From assembly GCA_003339415.1 (NCBI GenBank), contig PDHQ01000112.1, forward strand, positions 1-64,000: a stretch of DNA of 64,000 bases, read 5' to 3'. The stretch is from Ophiocordyceps camponoti-saundersi (nom. inval.) (Eukaryota > Ascomycota > Sordariomycetes > Hypocreales > Ophiocordycipitaceae). The notes under the pieces were generated by a model, which saw nothing but the letters and a program-made list of their open reading frames with translations, had not been told where the DNA came from and made no database searches. Numbering within the stretch: position 1 is the first letter of the stretch; each line of letters begins with the position of its first letter. Below, one piece after another: positions 23,640 to 37,680 of this stretch. The translations under genes were made by a program, and so were the position numbers.

Positions 23640-26620
23640 CTTATTAATAATTAATATAAAAAGAAACTTAATTTATATCTCTATTTACTAAATAAACTTA
23701 ATTAGAATTTTCTTAATAAAAAATATAATAATATATATTTATAAGGTAAAATAAAATAAGCGCTTAAAGCTTTACTTTTCGCTAGCTTATATTTTATTAT
23801 TTAAAGAAAAGGTAAATTATATATTATTAATAACTTATAAGTTTTAAATAGTATAGCTATTCTTAATATATATTTAATACCTCTTTTTTAAAATATAATT
23901 TATAAATTAACGGGTAAAAAGGTTATTTTTATTATTAATACTCGAAGCTTTTTTTATTAATTTCTTATCTATTTAGATTACTAAGAGTAGTTTACGATTA
24001 TTTCCTATTATAAATTAAAAAAAGCTATAATTACTTTTATAAAATATAAAAATTTACTTACTTATATATAAAGATTTATTAATTATATTCTTTAATTATA
24101 TAAAATATACGCTATTATATATATTAATAATATAATAGTTTTCTCCGACTTTTTAGAAAATTATATTAAATATTTATCTATTATATTTAATCTTTTCGTT
24201 AATATAAATCTTTCCCTCTCCGCTTCTAAATTATTCCTTTATTACCTATTTATAAAAATATTAAAATATTATATTAACGGATTTATACTAATAAATACTT
24301 AATCTTAAATAAAAGCTTTATAAAATATTAAGTTTTTTAATATTTTATAATATTTTAAGTAATAAATTAAATTAGTTAGATAAATAAGATATCTTATTCC
24401 TTATTTTATATAATAAATTAACTTTTTTTAGAAATATAAAATAATAATATTTTAAAAAAGATAGGAAAATAAAATACTTATTATTAAACTAAAAAGAAAT
24501 ATTTTTACTTCTTAGTTTAAGATTATCCTAATAAAGGAAAAAACTAACTATTTTAATAATATTATTAATATTTTTTATAATAATATTACTTTTAGTTAGT
24601 TTTTTCTTAATTATTAACTTTTTTTATAAATTAATACCTTTTAGGAGAACGGTTTTATAGCTTATCTTTTTTATATTAATAATAAGAAATCTTAAAAATT
24701 ATTTTTAACTCCGCTTTAATAATTTATTAAACTTATTTATTATCTTAATTATATTTTTAAATTAGCCGAAATTAGATATTAGCTAATTAAACTTAAGATC
24801 TCCTATTTAGTATAAGCTTATTATAAACTCTAAACTTATTTAATTAAAACTTAGAAACTAAAAATTATAATTTTTATAAATTATATTATAATTTTAATAA
24901 TTATAAAATAAACCTTTTCTTTTACTATTAGTATAAGGAGTAATAATTACCTTATTTTTATTTTTTAATTTCTAAGTTAATATTTTTTTAAAATCCGATA
25001 TATTTTAAGTATTTTTAATATTTTCGTAAACTTTTTTTTACGCTTTTTTTTAAAAATAATTTTAGAAAAAAGATAAGGAGAACTTAAAAATATTTAAGAG
25101 GATTATATTAATTAAAATTACGTACTTATTTTCTTAAAAGCTATTTTTAATAATATTTTCTAATATAGGATTTTCGAAAAATATCTTCTTAATATACGAT
25201 AATTTAAAATCTTAAAGTAACTTAAAAATAAAAACTTTTAAAAAGAACTTCTTTTTATCTAAGTAAATAGCTTATTATATTTTAAAAATATTAATAATTA
25301 ATAATAATTTTATATTTTCGAAGATTACGCTAAAGAAATTATTTTTAAGTATTATTTTTATAAATTTTATATTAGCTAAAAATATATATAAGCTAAATTC
25401 TCCTTTAATTTTATTATTTCCTAACTAAAAAAGAAAATTAATAATTTCGTAAATAAATATAATATTTATAAATATAATTAAATTAATAAATAGCCTCCTT
25501 TTAGGGAAATAATTCTAATTTATTTTTTAGCGATTTTTTTTTATATAATTATAATAAACTTTATTACTAAACTCTTTTTAATCTTTTCGAAAAACTTACC
25601 TTAATCTAAACTTAAAGGAAAATTTTATAATATTTTTTTTATTATTACTAATAAGTTTTTAAAAATATATATTTTAACTTTTAAATATAATTATTTTATT
25701 ACCGAAAAATAAGCTTAGTAGCTATATTATAAGCTTACTTATTATAATTAAGGACTCCTAAAGTAAATTATTTTTAATTAAAATTTAAAATTTATATTTA
25801 AACTTTAAAAAACCTTATAGTTTATTTTTAATATTAAACTCCTTATATTAACTATATATTACTTATAAACTAATAATTTATTTAAAAAATAAAACTAAAC
25901 TATTAAAATTATTTTTAAATTTTTCGCTACTAATTTCCTAATAAAGCGATAAATTAACGCCTTACTAGCTTTTTAGTTTTCTCTTAATAACTCCTTCTCC
26001 TTAATTATTAAAACTACGCTAAGTAAATTACTTATTAGATTTTAAATAAATAATAATTTTTATTATCTAAGCGATTAAGCTTCTCCTAAATCTTAGGAAA
26101 TATTAAAAAATAAAATAATTATTTTTATTACTTATACTTAAGCTATAATAAAACGATATTATAATAAGAAATATCGGAAGCTTAAGTTTAAGCTTAGCGA
26201 TTAAGTTTAGCTAAAATTTAGGAAAAGATATTTTATTTTTAATAGATAAGTAGTAAAGCTTTCGGAATAGTAAACTAAGCCCTTCCGCGTAATTAAATAA
26301 ATTAGCTATTTAGCTTATTAATTAAATTTTAATAACTTTATAAATATTTATCCTATTATATTAGTTATTTAATTTTAACTAGCTAACGTTTTAGGAGAAT
26401 AACTTAGCTCTAAGCTTAATATTAATAATTATAAGATCGAATAAATCTTTAATAAGAGGAGAGTTAAAAAAAGATAAGGTATTATTTAAATAAAGTATTT
26501 TATATATTAGAAAAGATACCTAAATAATAATAATTAGTAAGTAGCTAAAAAGGATTTCTAATAAAAGAAAATAATCGAAAAATTTAAGAAAAAAAAAATA
26601 AGTTAGAAGCTTAGCTAGAT
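23640..26620 (+). pseudogene. E1 copy 1 pol relic (RT-RNase H-integrase-chromodomain)
   Basis: Read on the plus strand, the sequence follows a Ty3/gypsy pol with RIP-made stops. Reverse transcriptase shows KLTGKKVIFIINTRSFFY and the catalytic YxDD as YINN (24,120-24,131), in the context AIIYINNIIVFSD. An RNase H-like segment follows (about 24,590-24,900), then integrase (about 25,080-26,150). A chromodomain-like end follows at about 26,430-26,620, where NKRRVKKR...IKYFIY*KRYL matches the usual pattern of basic strand then L-V-K-W-K-G-Y. Domain identities are by pattern recognition; exact borders are approximate. Confidence 0.75.
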
Positions 26621-27046
26621 ATTACTAGGAAAAAATATATAAATACTCTTAAAAAGTACCGGCTATTAGAATAAGGTAAATAAGTTACCTAATAATAAAC
26701 GTGTAAAATCTTTAGAAAATAATAAACTTAATATATCGCTATTTATACTAGATTTCCTTTTATTTTCTTACTTTTTCTCTCTTACTTTTTCTTTTTTTTT
26801 ATTTATTTTTTATTATCCCCCTTTATATTTCCTATCTTTATTATATTTTTTTAATATATTATATCTATTCTTTTTATAATTATTTCCTTTTATTTTCTAA
26901 TTCTATTTATTTTCTTTTTATTTTTCCTTTTTTTTATACTTAAAATTAATTTACCTTATAGTAATCCTTATTATTCTCGTAATAAAACTTACTATAAGCT
27001 ATTTTATAAGTAGCTAATTTATACTCCCTTAATATTTATATTTAAA

Positions 27047-28630
27047 AGCTTTAAAAGAGCTATTTAGCTATTTAGAAACCTCGCCGAATTTTAATATTTA
27101 TTTAAATTATTTACCTATAAATCTAATAACTAAAAATCGAATAACTATATAATATTTATCGCCTAAAAATAGGTATTTTAAGTAAAAAGCTATAATCTAT
27201 CTTTTAGTAAATTAGATAGTTATATTTACTATATTAATTAAAAAGTAAAAAGATAAGCTAATAGCGAAAAACTCCCTAATAATAAAGATTATAATTCTAA
27301 GTATTTATTTTTAGATAACGAATACTCTAGCTCTAATTACTCCTTACCTAAAATTTCTAAAGTTATAATACTTAAACGTTTTACTTAATAAACTATTATA
27401 ATATTTTCCTTTACCGCTAGCTTTATTTTTAAAATATTAGCTATTTTATTAAGAAGCCGTGCTTATCTTACGCTATTATACTCCTTTACTAATATTAAAA
27501 GGAATATCTTTCCGTAATCTAAATAACTTAAAAAAAACTATTATAACGTATACGCGCTATTAGAAATTATAAAAGATTATATTAAAGGCTTAGTTAGTAG
27601 GTAAGTTTATTAGGAATTAAAAAAGTTAGAGGAAATTAAGAGAATCTTAGCTATTATCTCTTATACTAATTACCTTAGAAAAATAAAAAGAATAATATTA
27701 ATAGCTATAGAAAAAGAGACTAAGGTTAAGGGAGTAGCTTTTATTTTTAGTAAATCCCTAGTAAGGTATTCTATTACTCTTTTTACTTTAACTTAATAAA
27801 GCGTTTTTAGAACCCCTAATAAGTAAACTTATTCCGCCTTTTAGTAACTTATAACTCTTATAACTATTTCTAAAACTATTATTTAATTTTAAAAAATTCT
27901 AAAAGCTAAAAATATTAAAAAAGCTAATAATAATTTCTTAATAATTTATTATAATAGTTTAGTTTAGGTTATTAAATATTTTTTTACTTTTTTTATAATA
28001 TATTACGATAAGTAAGCTTTAGTATTTTAAAATATAAATATCGCTCTAATTTAAGTAATTTATTTTAATAAGTACTTCGCTAAATATAATATTTCCTTTA
28101 GCTTAAGTTATATAGCGAAAATATTTAATATTAGTAATAAATAAATTATCGATTTCCTTATTCTTATACTTATCTTATTTAATACTCCCGCTTTAAAAAA
28201 TATATTACTTAATATTAATAAAATTACTATATTTATTAATAAGAAATCCGCGCTTAATAATTTAGGGAAAATTCTAAAATTTTATAAGAGAAACTATTAG
28301 GATTTATATATTTATATAAGAGAATAGATATATCTACTTAGCGAAAATATTATTACGCTATTACTAGCTATTATTATTAATTATATATTTTTATTAGCTT
28401 AAAGCGATATTATTAGAAATAAAATAATCTTAAACTTTCGTAATATTCTAGTTTTTAATATCTTAGATTTAGTTAAGATAGCTCCCGATAATATCTCTAA
28501 AAAGCTATATAGTTAGATAAGTAGCTTAGTCGAACCTTTTAATAATACTAAATATATTATAACTATTAAACTTATTAACGCGGACCTTTTTATTAATATA
28601 ATAATAAACTAAGGTATTCTTTAGCTCTTT
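27047..28630 (+). pseudogene. E1 copy 1 accessory sense frame, unknown function
   Basis: Downstream of the chromodomain, separated by a pyrimidine-rich stretch (26,760-26,960), one plus-strand frame runs about 525 codons with roughly 33 stops, all TAA/TAG of the kind RIP makes from CAA, CAG or TGG. Several stop-free stretches exceed 50 codons, one of about 60 (around ELKKLEEIKRILAIIS). The region is conserved in the inverted copy (43,264-51,331, split there by E2a). No domain is recognised. It could be an accessory ORF or captured sequence. It is not proven coding. Confidence 0.45.
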
Positions 28631-28700
28631 ATATAGTATTAGTATAAACTATAGTAAAGAAATATATTAATAACGCGCTTTATATTATAAGCACGCGTTA

Positions 28701-28800
28701 TACTATTTAACTATTAATATATAATAGTTTTTATATTTATTTAACTATTAATAAATAATAGATCTTTAAATTATTTAACTATTAATAAGTAATAATTATT
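28701..28800 (+). repeat. Short tandem array in E1 3' region
   Basis: Three copies of a unit of about 33 bases sharing ATTTAACTATTAATA (near 28,705, 28,737 and 28,773). The same array occurs inverted in E1 copy 2 at about 43,090-43,195. An adjacent pair, ACGCGCTTTATATTATAAGC followed by ACGCGTTATA, is also present. Confidence 0.7.
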
Positions 28801-29542
28801 ATATTTACTAAGCTTAGGCAAGAACCTTATAAATTTATATATTTTTAATATTATTTTTTAATATTTTTACGATATAGTACTAGTTATATACTATTTATCT
28901 TATACTTTATACGCTATAAATAAAGAAAAAATATTAGCTATAATAAGAAGGCTATATAAAGCTTATTTACTATAAACTACTTATAATATACGCTTAAGAA
29001 TAAGTATAACTATCTATAATATAGTTAACTTTACTACTATTTATAATATCTTAAATACCTCTATCTTTATAAAATATATTATACTTAAAGCTATAAACTA
29101 TATCTCTTATACTAATTACGGTAAGATTATCTATATTTACTCTTATATTATTATTATAACTTACGCTACTTTATATAATAAAAATAGTAAGATATTTTCC
29201 TTTATTTTATTCTTTTAATTTACTATTATATCGCGTCCTTATTATTCCTATTTTTCTTTCTTAATATTATAATACCTTTTACCGTAATATATACTTTTCT
29301 ATATATATCTAATATATATTATAATTCTCCTTTATTATTCTTATCTTATTTTTTTATTTCTTTCCTACCTTATATAAATTAATTTAATTCTTTATATATA
29401 GATTCTTAATAATATTTCTTAATTTATAAATAAATATAGTTATTAGAGTTAATATAAAAAAAGCTTTTAAATATAATAATAATTTCTAAAGTAAAATAAG
29501 GAGTTAATAAAGCTATTAGAATTCTTTTCTAGCTTAAAGAGT

Positions 29543-30146
29543 TAATACGGAATATATAATAATACCCCTATAAATCGCCTAACTTTTTATAATATTTCCC
29601 TAAGATTTCCTAGGATCTCCTATTTTAGGATTTTACTTAGATTTCCCTTAGAAATTTTATTACCTTTACGCTTAGGAAATTATTAGGATTTCCTCTTAGG
29701 ATTTCTCTATAATAACTTATAAGATTTTACTAAGATTTTTAATAAGATTTAGTATTAAAATATACTTTTAGAAATCTCCGAATTTTACTAAGAAATCCCC
29801 GTATATTAGGAAATTACCGCGTACTAGGAAATCTCTATTTTACTAATATACTCGGAAATTACTATAAAATCCCCTTAGGTAAATATTTTTAGGATTATAT
29901 TAGGAAATCTTCTTTAAGCTCCTAGCTATATAATAAGCTTAATATTCCTTTAGGTAATAATTTAGATTTTTTTATAGTTATTATTTTAATTTTTAAAAGA
30001 CTTTTACTTATATTTATACTTTTTATAGTAGCTATTTTATAATTTTATAATTAGTAGTTAGCTTATCTCCTTTTCTTATATATTATATTTAGTAGCTAGC
30101 TTAATATATATAATTATTAGTAAATTCTATATATAAGCGTATATTA
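29543..30146 (+). repeat. E1 copy 1, 3' LTR (604 bp)
   Basis: Same length as the 5' LTR and co-linear with it, beginning TAATACGGAATATATAATAA and ending AAGCGTATATTA. The TSD GCGAT follows at 30,147. Confidence 0.92.
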
Positions 30147-30151
30147 GCGAT

Positions 30152-32204
30152 ATTATATAAGTTAATTATAATTATAAAAATTTTTTACTTAGAATATAGC
30201 TTTACTTTAAATTATAATAATCTTAAACTTAAAAGTTTATTATATTTATTACCTTATTAAAAGCTAAGGTAAATATTAATAAAATTATTTTAGAAAATAT
30301 TTTTATTTTTATATAAATAATTATCGAATAAATAGTAAAGTCTAAGAGGGTTTAGGAAAGTACCTTTTTTATTTTAATTTTATTAGTTAATAATATCTTC
30401 TTAGCTTTTATAACTATAATTTTCTTTCTTTTTTATAATTTTAAATAAAGCGGAATTTCTTTAATATAAGTGATAATTATAGCTAAAATATTAAAGAAAA
30501 TTATTAAAAAATAAATTTTAAAATAATATAAATAATAGCTTATAATTTATTTTAACTTTATAGCTACTCTACTTTAAGTTTAAAGCTTTAAGGTAACTAT
30601 AATAAGTATTAATTATAAACTTTATAAGTAAGGCTAAGCTTTTATAATAAAGAAACTACTTAGCGGCGATATTATAATAATATTTTAAAATATTATTTAT
30701 AAGCTTTAGTTTAATTTAAAATAGCTTTATATTATTTTTAAAGAAAAGGTATACTTAATTTATAAAAGTTATATTTTTATTATAAAGGAGGTATTAATAT
30801 AAACTTTATAGTAAAATAATAAGGAAGCTTTTTAGAAAAAAATTAAGTTATCGAATAAAGTTTTAATAATATAACTATATATAAAAAAATATTATTTTAA
30901 AACTTAGCGGAGTTTTTTAATAATTATTATTAATAATATAATAAATATAAACTAAATTTATAATAAAAATATAATAATATAAGCGGAGATTTTTAATATT
31001 AAATTATATATATTAAAAGTTTAACTTTAGTAATATTTTAAATATTATTAATTTAAATTTATTATTAAATATTATATAATAAAGCTATAATATAGTAAAT
31101 ATTTTATTACTTTATATATAAAAAGCGAGTTTAGTTATTTTATAGCTTATAGGAAAAAATTATATTATTAATTTTTTTATTAAAAGTTTTACCTTAAGTA
31201 AAGTTAACTTTACCTTAAAATAAGAGTAATATAAGATTAGGTAAAAAATATATATATTACTTAATTTTAAAAGTTTATAAATTAGAATTTTATATATATC
31301 GCCTTTTCTCCCCCTTTAGCGCTAACTAGAAACTAATAATAGCTAGAGCGGAAACGCTAAAAAGTAAATATAATAATACCCCCTCTTTTAATTTTAATTT
31401 TATACTTATTTATAGCTTTATTACGATAATCTAACTATTTTTTAAAATTAGCTATTATAAAGTTTATTATAAAATAATAAAACTTTAATATATTCTTAAG
31501 CTATACTAATAAAGCTTTAATAAATTAAATTATTAAAACTATTTTAATTAAATATAAGGATTTAGTTTATAATAATAATAATAGCTAAGAGGATAAGTAA
31601 GCTATATAGACTTTATACCGGACTTAGTTTACGCGTATTTTTATTATTATAAAATTTACTTTAAGGAAAATATTAGCTTTTAAATTATTAGTTAATACCT
31701 AACTTATTAAATATATAAAAGACTAAGTATAAGCGGGGTTTAACCTAAAGCTAAGGTAATACTTAAAAGGAGGGTTTTATTTTAAGTTTTTTAGCTTTTC
31801 TCTTTTTAAAATATATATAAAATAGTTTTAAGCTATATAAGGTATATTAATATATAAATTATTATAATAATTATAAGCTTAGTTAATACTTTTTAATTTT
31901 ATTTATTTAATTTTATTATTTATAAATTTTATATTTTATAATTAATTAATTTAATTTATTTTTAATAGCTTTTTTTAAAAAATAAAGCTATTATAAAAAT
32001 CTTATATTTTTTAATATTTATAAGAAGCTAACTTTATTAATATAAAATAACTTAAAAAGTTTTAAAATATATATAGTATATATACTTAAGGTTATAATCT
32101 ATATATAGCCCGTGCCCGTCCCGTATATAGCGCTAACTAATTATATATATTTATATATACCCCGCGCCTATTATATATATAAACTTAACTAAGCACTTTT
32201 TATA
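30152..32204. other. Unidentified RIP-mutated sequence between E1 copy 1 and E4/E3
   Basis: Two kilobases of A+T-rich, CpA/TpG-depleted DNA, so it was presumably repetitive when RIP acted. No second copy of it lies in this window. Plus-strand reading around 31,560-31,860 and minus-strand reading around 30,470-30,270 are somewhat less stop-rich, but I recognise no transposase or other domain. Confidence 0.6.
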
Positions 32205-32771
32205 TAACTTAGCTATTTAAACGTAGCCTAAATCTTTTATATACCCCGCTACTTTAGGAAAAAAGTATTTCCGGCCGCGGTATATATATATAAGGTATAA
32301 GTTAAAATACCCCTTATATAGAAAATTTTTCTTTCTTTTTTTTTCTTTTTCTCCTTAAATTAGTTATATTATTTTTCTCGCTAAGTAATTTTTCTTTTAA
32401 GCTTTACTTTTTATTATCCCGCTATTATATTCTTATAATTCTTTTTATTATTATTATTATTTTTTAAACTTTTTATATTTATTAAGTGATTATCTTATTA
32501 TTTTTATATATTATTTAGTTAGCTATAATTATTATTTTACGTAATAAGTAAATATATTATAAAAGGAAATTTAAATAATAAAAGCGTTACTATATTATAA
32601 AAAGTAAAATATTTATATATTCCTTATATTTAAGATTTTTATAATAGCTATAATATTAATTATTAATATAGTTATAAGGTAGCTTATAAAGCGTATAGAT
32701 AATAGTAAAAATAATATTTTTAAAAAAAATACTTTTTTATTATAAATATACGCTTATAATAAGCTATTTAT
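32205..32771 (-). mobile_element. E4: older E2-related LTR element relic, left part
   Basis: From about 32,205 (TAACTTAGCTATTT) through TATACCCCGC at the LTR/internal junction (about 32,241) to about 32,360, the sequence aligns by eye with the E2a segment 43,663-43,800 but is clearly diverged. It is therefore a related element in the same orientation as E2a, with its coding strand minus. Beyond 32,540 the plus strand keeps a frame resembling the E2 antisense ORF. E3 is inserted at its right edge, and the E4 sequence resumes at 63,591. Confidence 0.55.
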
Positions 32772-32826
32772 TATTAAAGTTTAGCCCTTATATTATATTT
32801 AGGTTATAAACTTAAACGTTAAACTT
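32772..32826 (+). repeat. E3 5' LTR, first 55 bp
   Basis: Starts TATTAAAGTTTAGC and is cut by E2b after the target copy AACTT (32,822-32,826). It resumes at 39,315, so the reconstituted LTR is 300 bp, equal to the 3' LTR. Confidence 0.92.
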
Positions 32827-33012
32827 TATAAAGGATTCGGGCTACGCTTAAATAGCTAAGTTACGTAGGGTAATTAGTTATTTCCGCGCGCGGCGCGCGC
32901 GCGGATCGCTTACCCCTATTAGGCGTTATAACCCTTTTTCTATAATTCTTTATAATTATTCTAAATAATAAAGTTACCTCCTTATAGATAGCTTAGAGGC
33001 CGAACCCTTATA
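32827..33012 (+). repeat. E2b 5' LTR (186 bp)
   Basis: Contains the GC-rich palindrome CCGCGCGCGGCGCGCGCGCGG at about 32,882-32,902, which survived RIP because it has no CpA. It ends CCGAACCCTTATA. Confidence 0.93.
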
Positions 33013-33933
33013 TAGAATAACTATTATTATAATAGATAACCTTATCTTTTAAAAGGTAATTATCGCTTAGCTATAATAATAATAAGTAATAATTTCTAAG
33101 CTATAGGAGGTTTTATAAGCGTAACGCGATATTATTTACTCCTTAATATAATACTGGTAACTTTAGCTAGAGCTTTCGCTATAGCTTTTACGCTAGAAAC
33201 CTCTTCTATTTAGCTCCCTTTTTAATAATAATAAAACCCTTTTTCTAGCTTAGCGGGCCCTAATATTATATAAGCTATTAGTAGATTACGCTTTTATTAG
33301 TAATAATTATAACTAATAAGTTTTCCTTTATTAGTATTTATCGCTTATTATTTAGTTAAAAGTAGCTTTATTCTTTAAATAAAATAAGAAATATTAATAT
33401 TAAGTTAAGACTTTCCTTAAGTATCTTAATATAATATTTACTAACTTTTACTATTATTAGATAGCTATAATAGAGTTAGAAAAGCTTTCTTAAGGTACCT
33501 CTAAGTTATTCTCCGATTTTCTTATTTATTCTAAAGTAAAACTATCGCTTTTAGGAGGTATTATATAAATAGACGAAATTAAGGTAATATATTTATATCG
33601 CGTACTTACTTTTAAGTTATAATACTACTATCTTAGATATAATATTCCCCTTAATAATTATATCTTAGCTATAGCTTATATCTATTCTATTATTATTAAT
33701 ATTAAGTTATTCTAAATTAAAAATAAGGGTTAAATATCCTTTTCTTTTACTCTTTTTTTAGTAGCTTAGGATATTAATATACTTATAACGGATATTTACT
33801 AAATTAGCATAACCTTAAGGCGTTCTTCCTATAGTTAGAGACGCGGTAAATATAAAAAATAGCGTTTAGGATTTTACTATTCCGCTCCCTATATTTTTAT
33901 AAAGAAATATAGTAAGCGTTAAGTTAAGGGATA

Positions 33934-36900
33934 TTATCTATATTATAGCTAGGTAAGCTATTTTACGAGAGATTATCTAATATACTTATCTTCGCCCTTA
34001 TCCTTATCTATACGCTTTATAAAAATAGGAAAAGCTAATTAAAACGCTTATTTAAATTAGGGAAAAAAATCCCCCTTATATTAAGTTTTTTATAAGGGGA
34101 AAGTAATTATATTAATTTAATAAATAGTAATTTAAAAAACTAATTTATAGATATTATAAGGAATATAAATATAAGTCTTTTTCTTATTTTTATTTTTATA
34201 AATTTTATTACTTTTATTAACGCGTAAGTAAATAGTAGCTATAACTATTACGCTACCGTAAGTAAATTTAAAATATAACGTTACTATCTCTAATATATTC
34301 CTCTCTTTACTTTATATATAATTTATACCGCGGTTTAAATCCGCTATTAGAAGTAAGTTTACTTTAAAAACTTCTCCCTAATTTATTATATCGTTTAGTT
34401 TATTACTAATATCGATAGCTAGCAGACGCTTATAATTATATATATAATCCTTAGCTTAACTTAGGATATAATCCTTAGCTCTCCTTAAATAGCGCGGTAT
34501 AACGTATCTTTTTACGCGAGATAATAATATCTTATAATTTATTTTATAAATAACCTTATTATCTTATATAGTAAAACGCGAGTTTAAAAATATTAAATAG
34601 TTACTATTCTAAGCTTAACTTTTACTATACTAATAAGGCGCGAATTTTATTAATAAATAAGCTATTATTTTCTTATTATAAGCTTACGAAATATCTTACG
34701 CGTCTTATAAATTAAAATATTATCTCTCTTTACTCTGCTAGTTTTTTTATTTTCCGAAATATCTAACTTTAGTAACCTCTTTAATAAAAAAAAAGCGAGC
34801 GTTCTTCCCCTTTATTATAATATATATAATTACTATATCTATCTATAATAGTAACTTAATAAATCTTTACCGCTATTACCTTAAGGGCTATTATATAATA
34901 TATTACGCGAATACCTCCTTAAAGTATAAAAATAAATTACTAATTTAATAAATAAAAAATAAATTCGCGTAAGCTTATTATTTATAGCCGCCCTAATCTT
35001 TTTAGCTAAAAAGCTTAGGGGCGGCTAATAATTTTATATTAATTATCGGGCCTTAAATTAACTTACTAAGTAAAACCGCTATTTTTTACCTCTTATAAAA
35101 GAAACTTTATATAATTTTTCTAGCGCTTAGTAATTTACTAAACTTAATATATACGCTACTTTTTATAAAATATATATTATAAAAGGCGAGGAATATCTAA
35201 TTATTTTCCGCACGTATTTTAGATTATTTAAATACCTTATTTACCTTTTTAATTTTACTAGCGCCCCCGCCTTATTTTAATAATATATTAATATTTCCTT
35301 AGGCGACTCTTTTAGGGATTTTATTATTACTTACTTTAATAATATTTTTATTTATTTAAGTAGCTTATTTTTAGATTATTAAAAAAAGGTTTATATTATT
35401 CTTATAAAATTATAATAAGCTAAATTATATTTAAATTTTAATAAATACGCGTTTATAGTTTATAAGGTTAAATACCTTAAGTTTATTATTTACGCTAAAT
35501 AAAAAGTACGCTTAGACTTAGCTAAGATTTTAGTAATTAAAGACTAGGAGGTACTAACTTATATAAAAAGTATATATAGTTTTATTAGCTTCGTAAACTT
35601 TTATTATAATTTTATCTTTCGGTTTTCCTCTCTTATAGCTTTACTTATTACTTTTACGAAGCGTAACGCCCCCTTTAATTAGACCTTAGCTTATTAAGAC
35701 GCCTTTAAGCGATTAAAAAATATATTTATCTCCTCCCCCGCCCTTATTTAGTAAAGCCCTAATTTTAATATTATTATAAAGGTAAACTATTTAAATAAGG
35801 TAATTAGTAGCTATCTTTCTTAGTATAGTTAAGATTAAATCTTATAGCTTATAATATATTTCTTTTAAAAGTTTTAGCTTACGGAATAAAATTATATAAT
35901 TTACGATAAGGAATTTCTTATTATTATTTACTATTTTAAAATATAATTAGCTAAACTCTAAAGCGTCTCCTCCTTATTTACTATATTTATAAATTATAAA
36001 GCTTTAAAGTACTTTATAACTCCTAAAGCTATATTAGAACGCTAAGCTTAATAAGCTAAGATATTTATTTTTTTAAATTTCTATTTATAATACCGCTTAG
36101 GTAAATAAGCTACCTAGCTTAATACCCTCTCTTATTATAATTAAGAGCGATAATATACCGCTTTATATTTTAGCTATATTATATAGCCCTTATTTATTTA
36201 TTTTTTCAGATTATAACTAATTTAAAGCTAAAATATTACTTTTATAATATTAGCCCTTTTTATAAATAAATATTTAAGGGAATTATAGCTTATAATATTA
36301 TAATTTAACTTACTTTATATAATATAATATACTATATTATAAGAGGGCGCTTAAAAGTTCCCTTTTAAGGTAGGTATAAAAAAGTAAATCGTAAACTATT
36401 CCCTTTCCGCTAGTAGCTAGCTATAGTTCTAAGGCTAATTTTAAGTACTTAACTAGGAACCTCTAATAATTACTTTAATTTAAAAAACTTATAATTCCCC
36501 GCTTATAAGGCACCTTAGTAAAAATATTACGTTTATATTACTCCGTTATTACTACTATTAGGATAATATATTAGCTAATATAGCGCGATTTATTTAAAAC
36601 TATTATTATTATAGGAATTACCTTTAACGCTATTATTACTAAGGCTTACTATAACCGTTACCGCCCCTAGAAAAGTATTAGGTAACTATCTTTATAAACT
36701 TTATAATAAACTTACTTATTATAAATTCTTCTTAGCCCCGCTTTTTTATAATTATTATTAATTAGCTATTAAAATATATATAGCTAAAGGTAATAATATT
36801 TATAGAAGCTAAGTATTATATAAGATATTTTATTTATACTTAGTAGCGTTTTTATAATTTTCTTATAGCTATTATATTTAACCGCGGTTTAAATTAAATA

Positions 36901-37680
36901 AGTTACTTTTAGTTAACTTTTTACCGCCTTATAAATATTAGATAACTTATATTAATAGCTTATTACTCGTAAACTAATAATAGTATAAAATAAATAAACT
37001 AAGAGGTATAAGCTATCCTTTATTATATAATATTATTCTCCTAGCTTAACTAGCTTTCCTACTTACTTACTTACTAACTTACGTTAAATAATAAAAAGTT
37101 ATCTATAATAAGCGTAAATCTAAACCGCTTATTATATAAATATAACTTAAACCTTATCTAATAGCTATTTATATTTTCTATACTAATTACCTCCCTAAAA
37201 AAGTATATTATTACTTTTACTTAATATTTATAAGAAAATATTTAGCTAGCTTAAGTATCTATTACGTAAGCTTAAGAAAAGTAATAAGATATTTTTAATA
37301 ATATTTATCGCCTTACGGAACGATTTTAAGTTAGTAATTTTATATAATTAAATCTTCGCTATATTTATTCTAACCGCTTATCTAAAAAACTTAATTATTT
37401 TAAAGCTAAGTATAAAATTATTACTATCTTATCCCTTTTAACTATTATATTTAATACTCTAAAAAATATCTATTTTATATTTTATATTAATTTACTTAAG
37501 TATATTATATATAATCTACTCTTATTATAATTTTTCGCTAATAGCTATTCTAAACTTTTTTTATAACTTTTTAATAATAACTTATTTTTTAATAAATATA
37601 AAATTAAGGAAATTCTTACCGTAAAGAATACTTATAAGTAACGCTTATAAGGCTAACCCCCTTATTATTAAGTATTAGTA
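33934..37680 (+). pseudogene. E2b gag-pol relic
   Basis: Starts here at the recognisable zinc knuckle, where the CX2CX4HX4C Cys/His positions all read Tyr (TAT at 33,934, 33,943, 33,958 and 33,973), as TGT/TGC and CAT/CAC become TAT/TAC under RIP. Reverse transcriptase is clear at about 34,980-35,520 (RTYFRLFKYLIYLFNFTSAP, then TYFNNIFIYLS, then KVKYLKFI). RNase H and integrase lie between about 35,700 and 37,640. Stops are TAA/TAG only. Confidence 0.75.

Larger units (their letters stand above)
19994..30146 (+). mobile_element. LTR retrotransposon E1, copy 1 (Ty3/gypsy, chromovirus-like)
   Basis: Full-length 10,153-bp element bounded by 604-bp direct LTRs and a perfect 5-bp target duplication GCGAT (19,989-19,993 and 30,147-30,151). 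LTR ends read TAATACG...GTATATTA, consistent with an original TG...CA after RIP. Sense-strand relics occur in the order gag-like region, reverse transcriptase, RNase H, integrase and chromodomain, which is Ty3/gypsy order. An extra sense frame (27,047-28,630) and a short tandem array (28,701-28,800) lie before the 3' LTR, making E1 long for a chromovirus. A second copy lies inverted at 41,743-58,426. No reading frame is intact. Confidence 0.92.
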
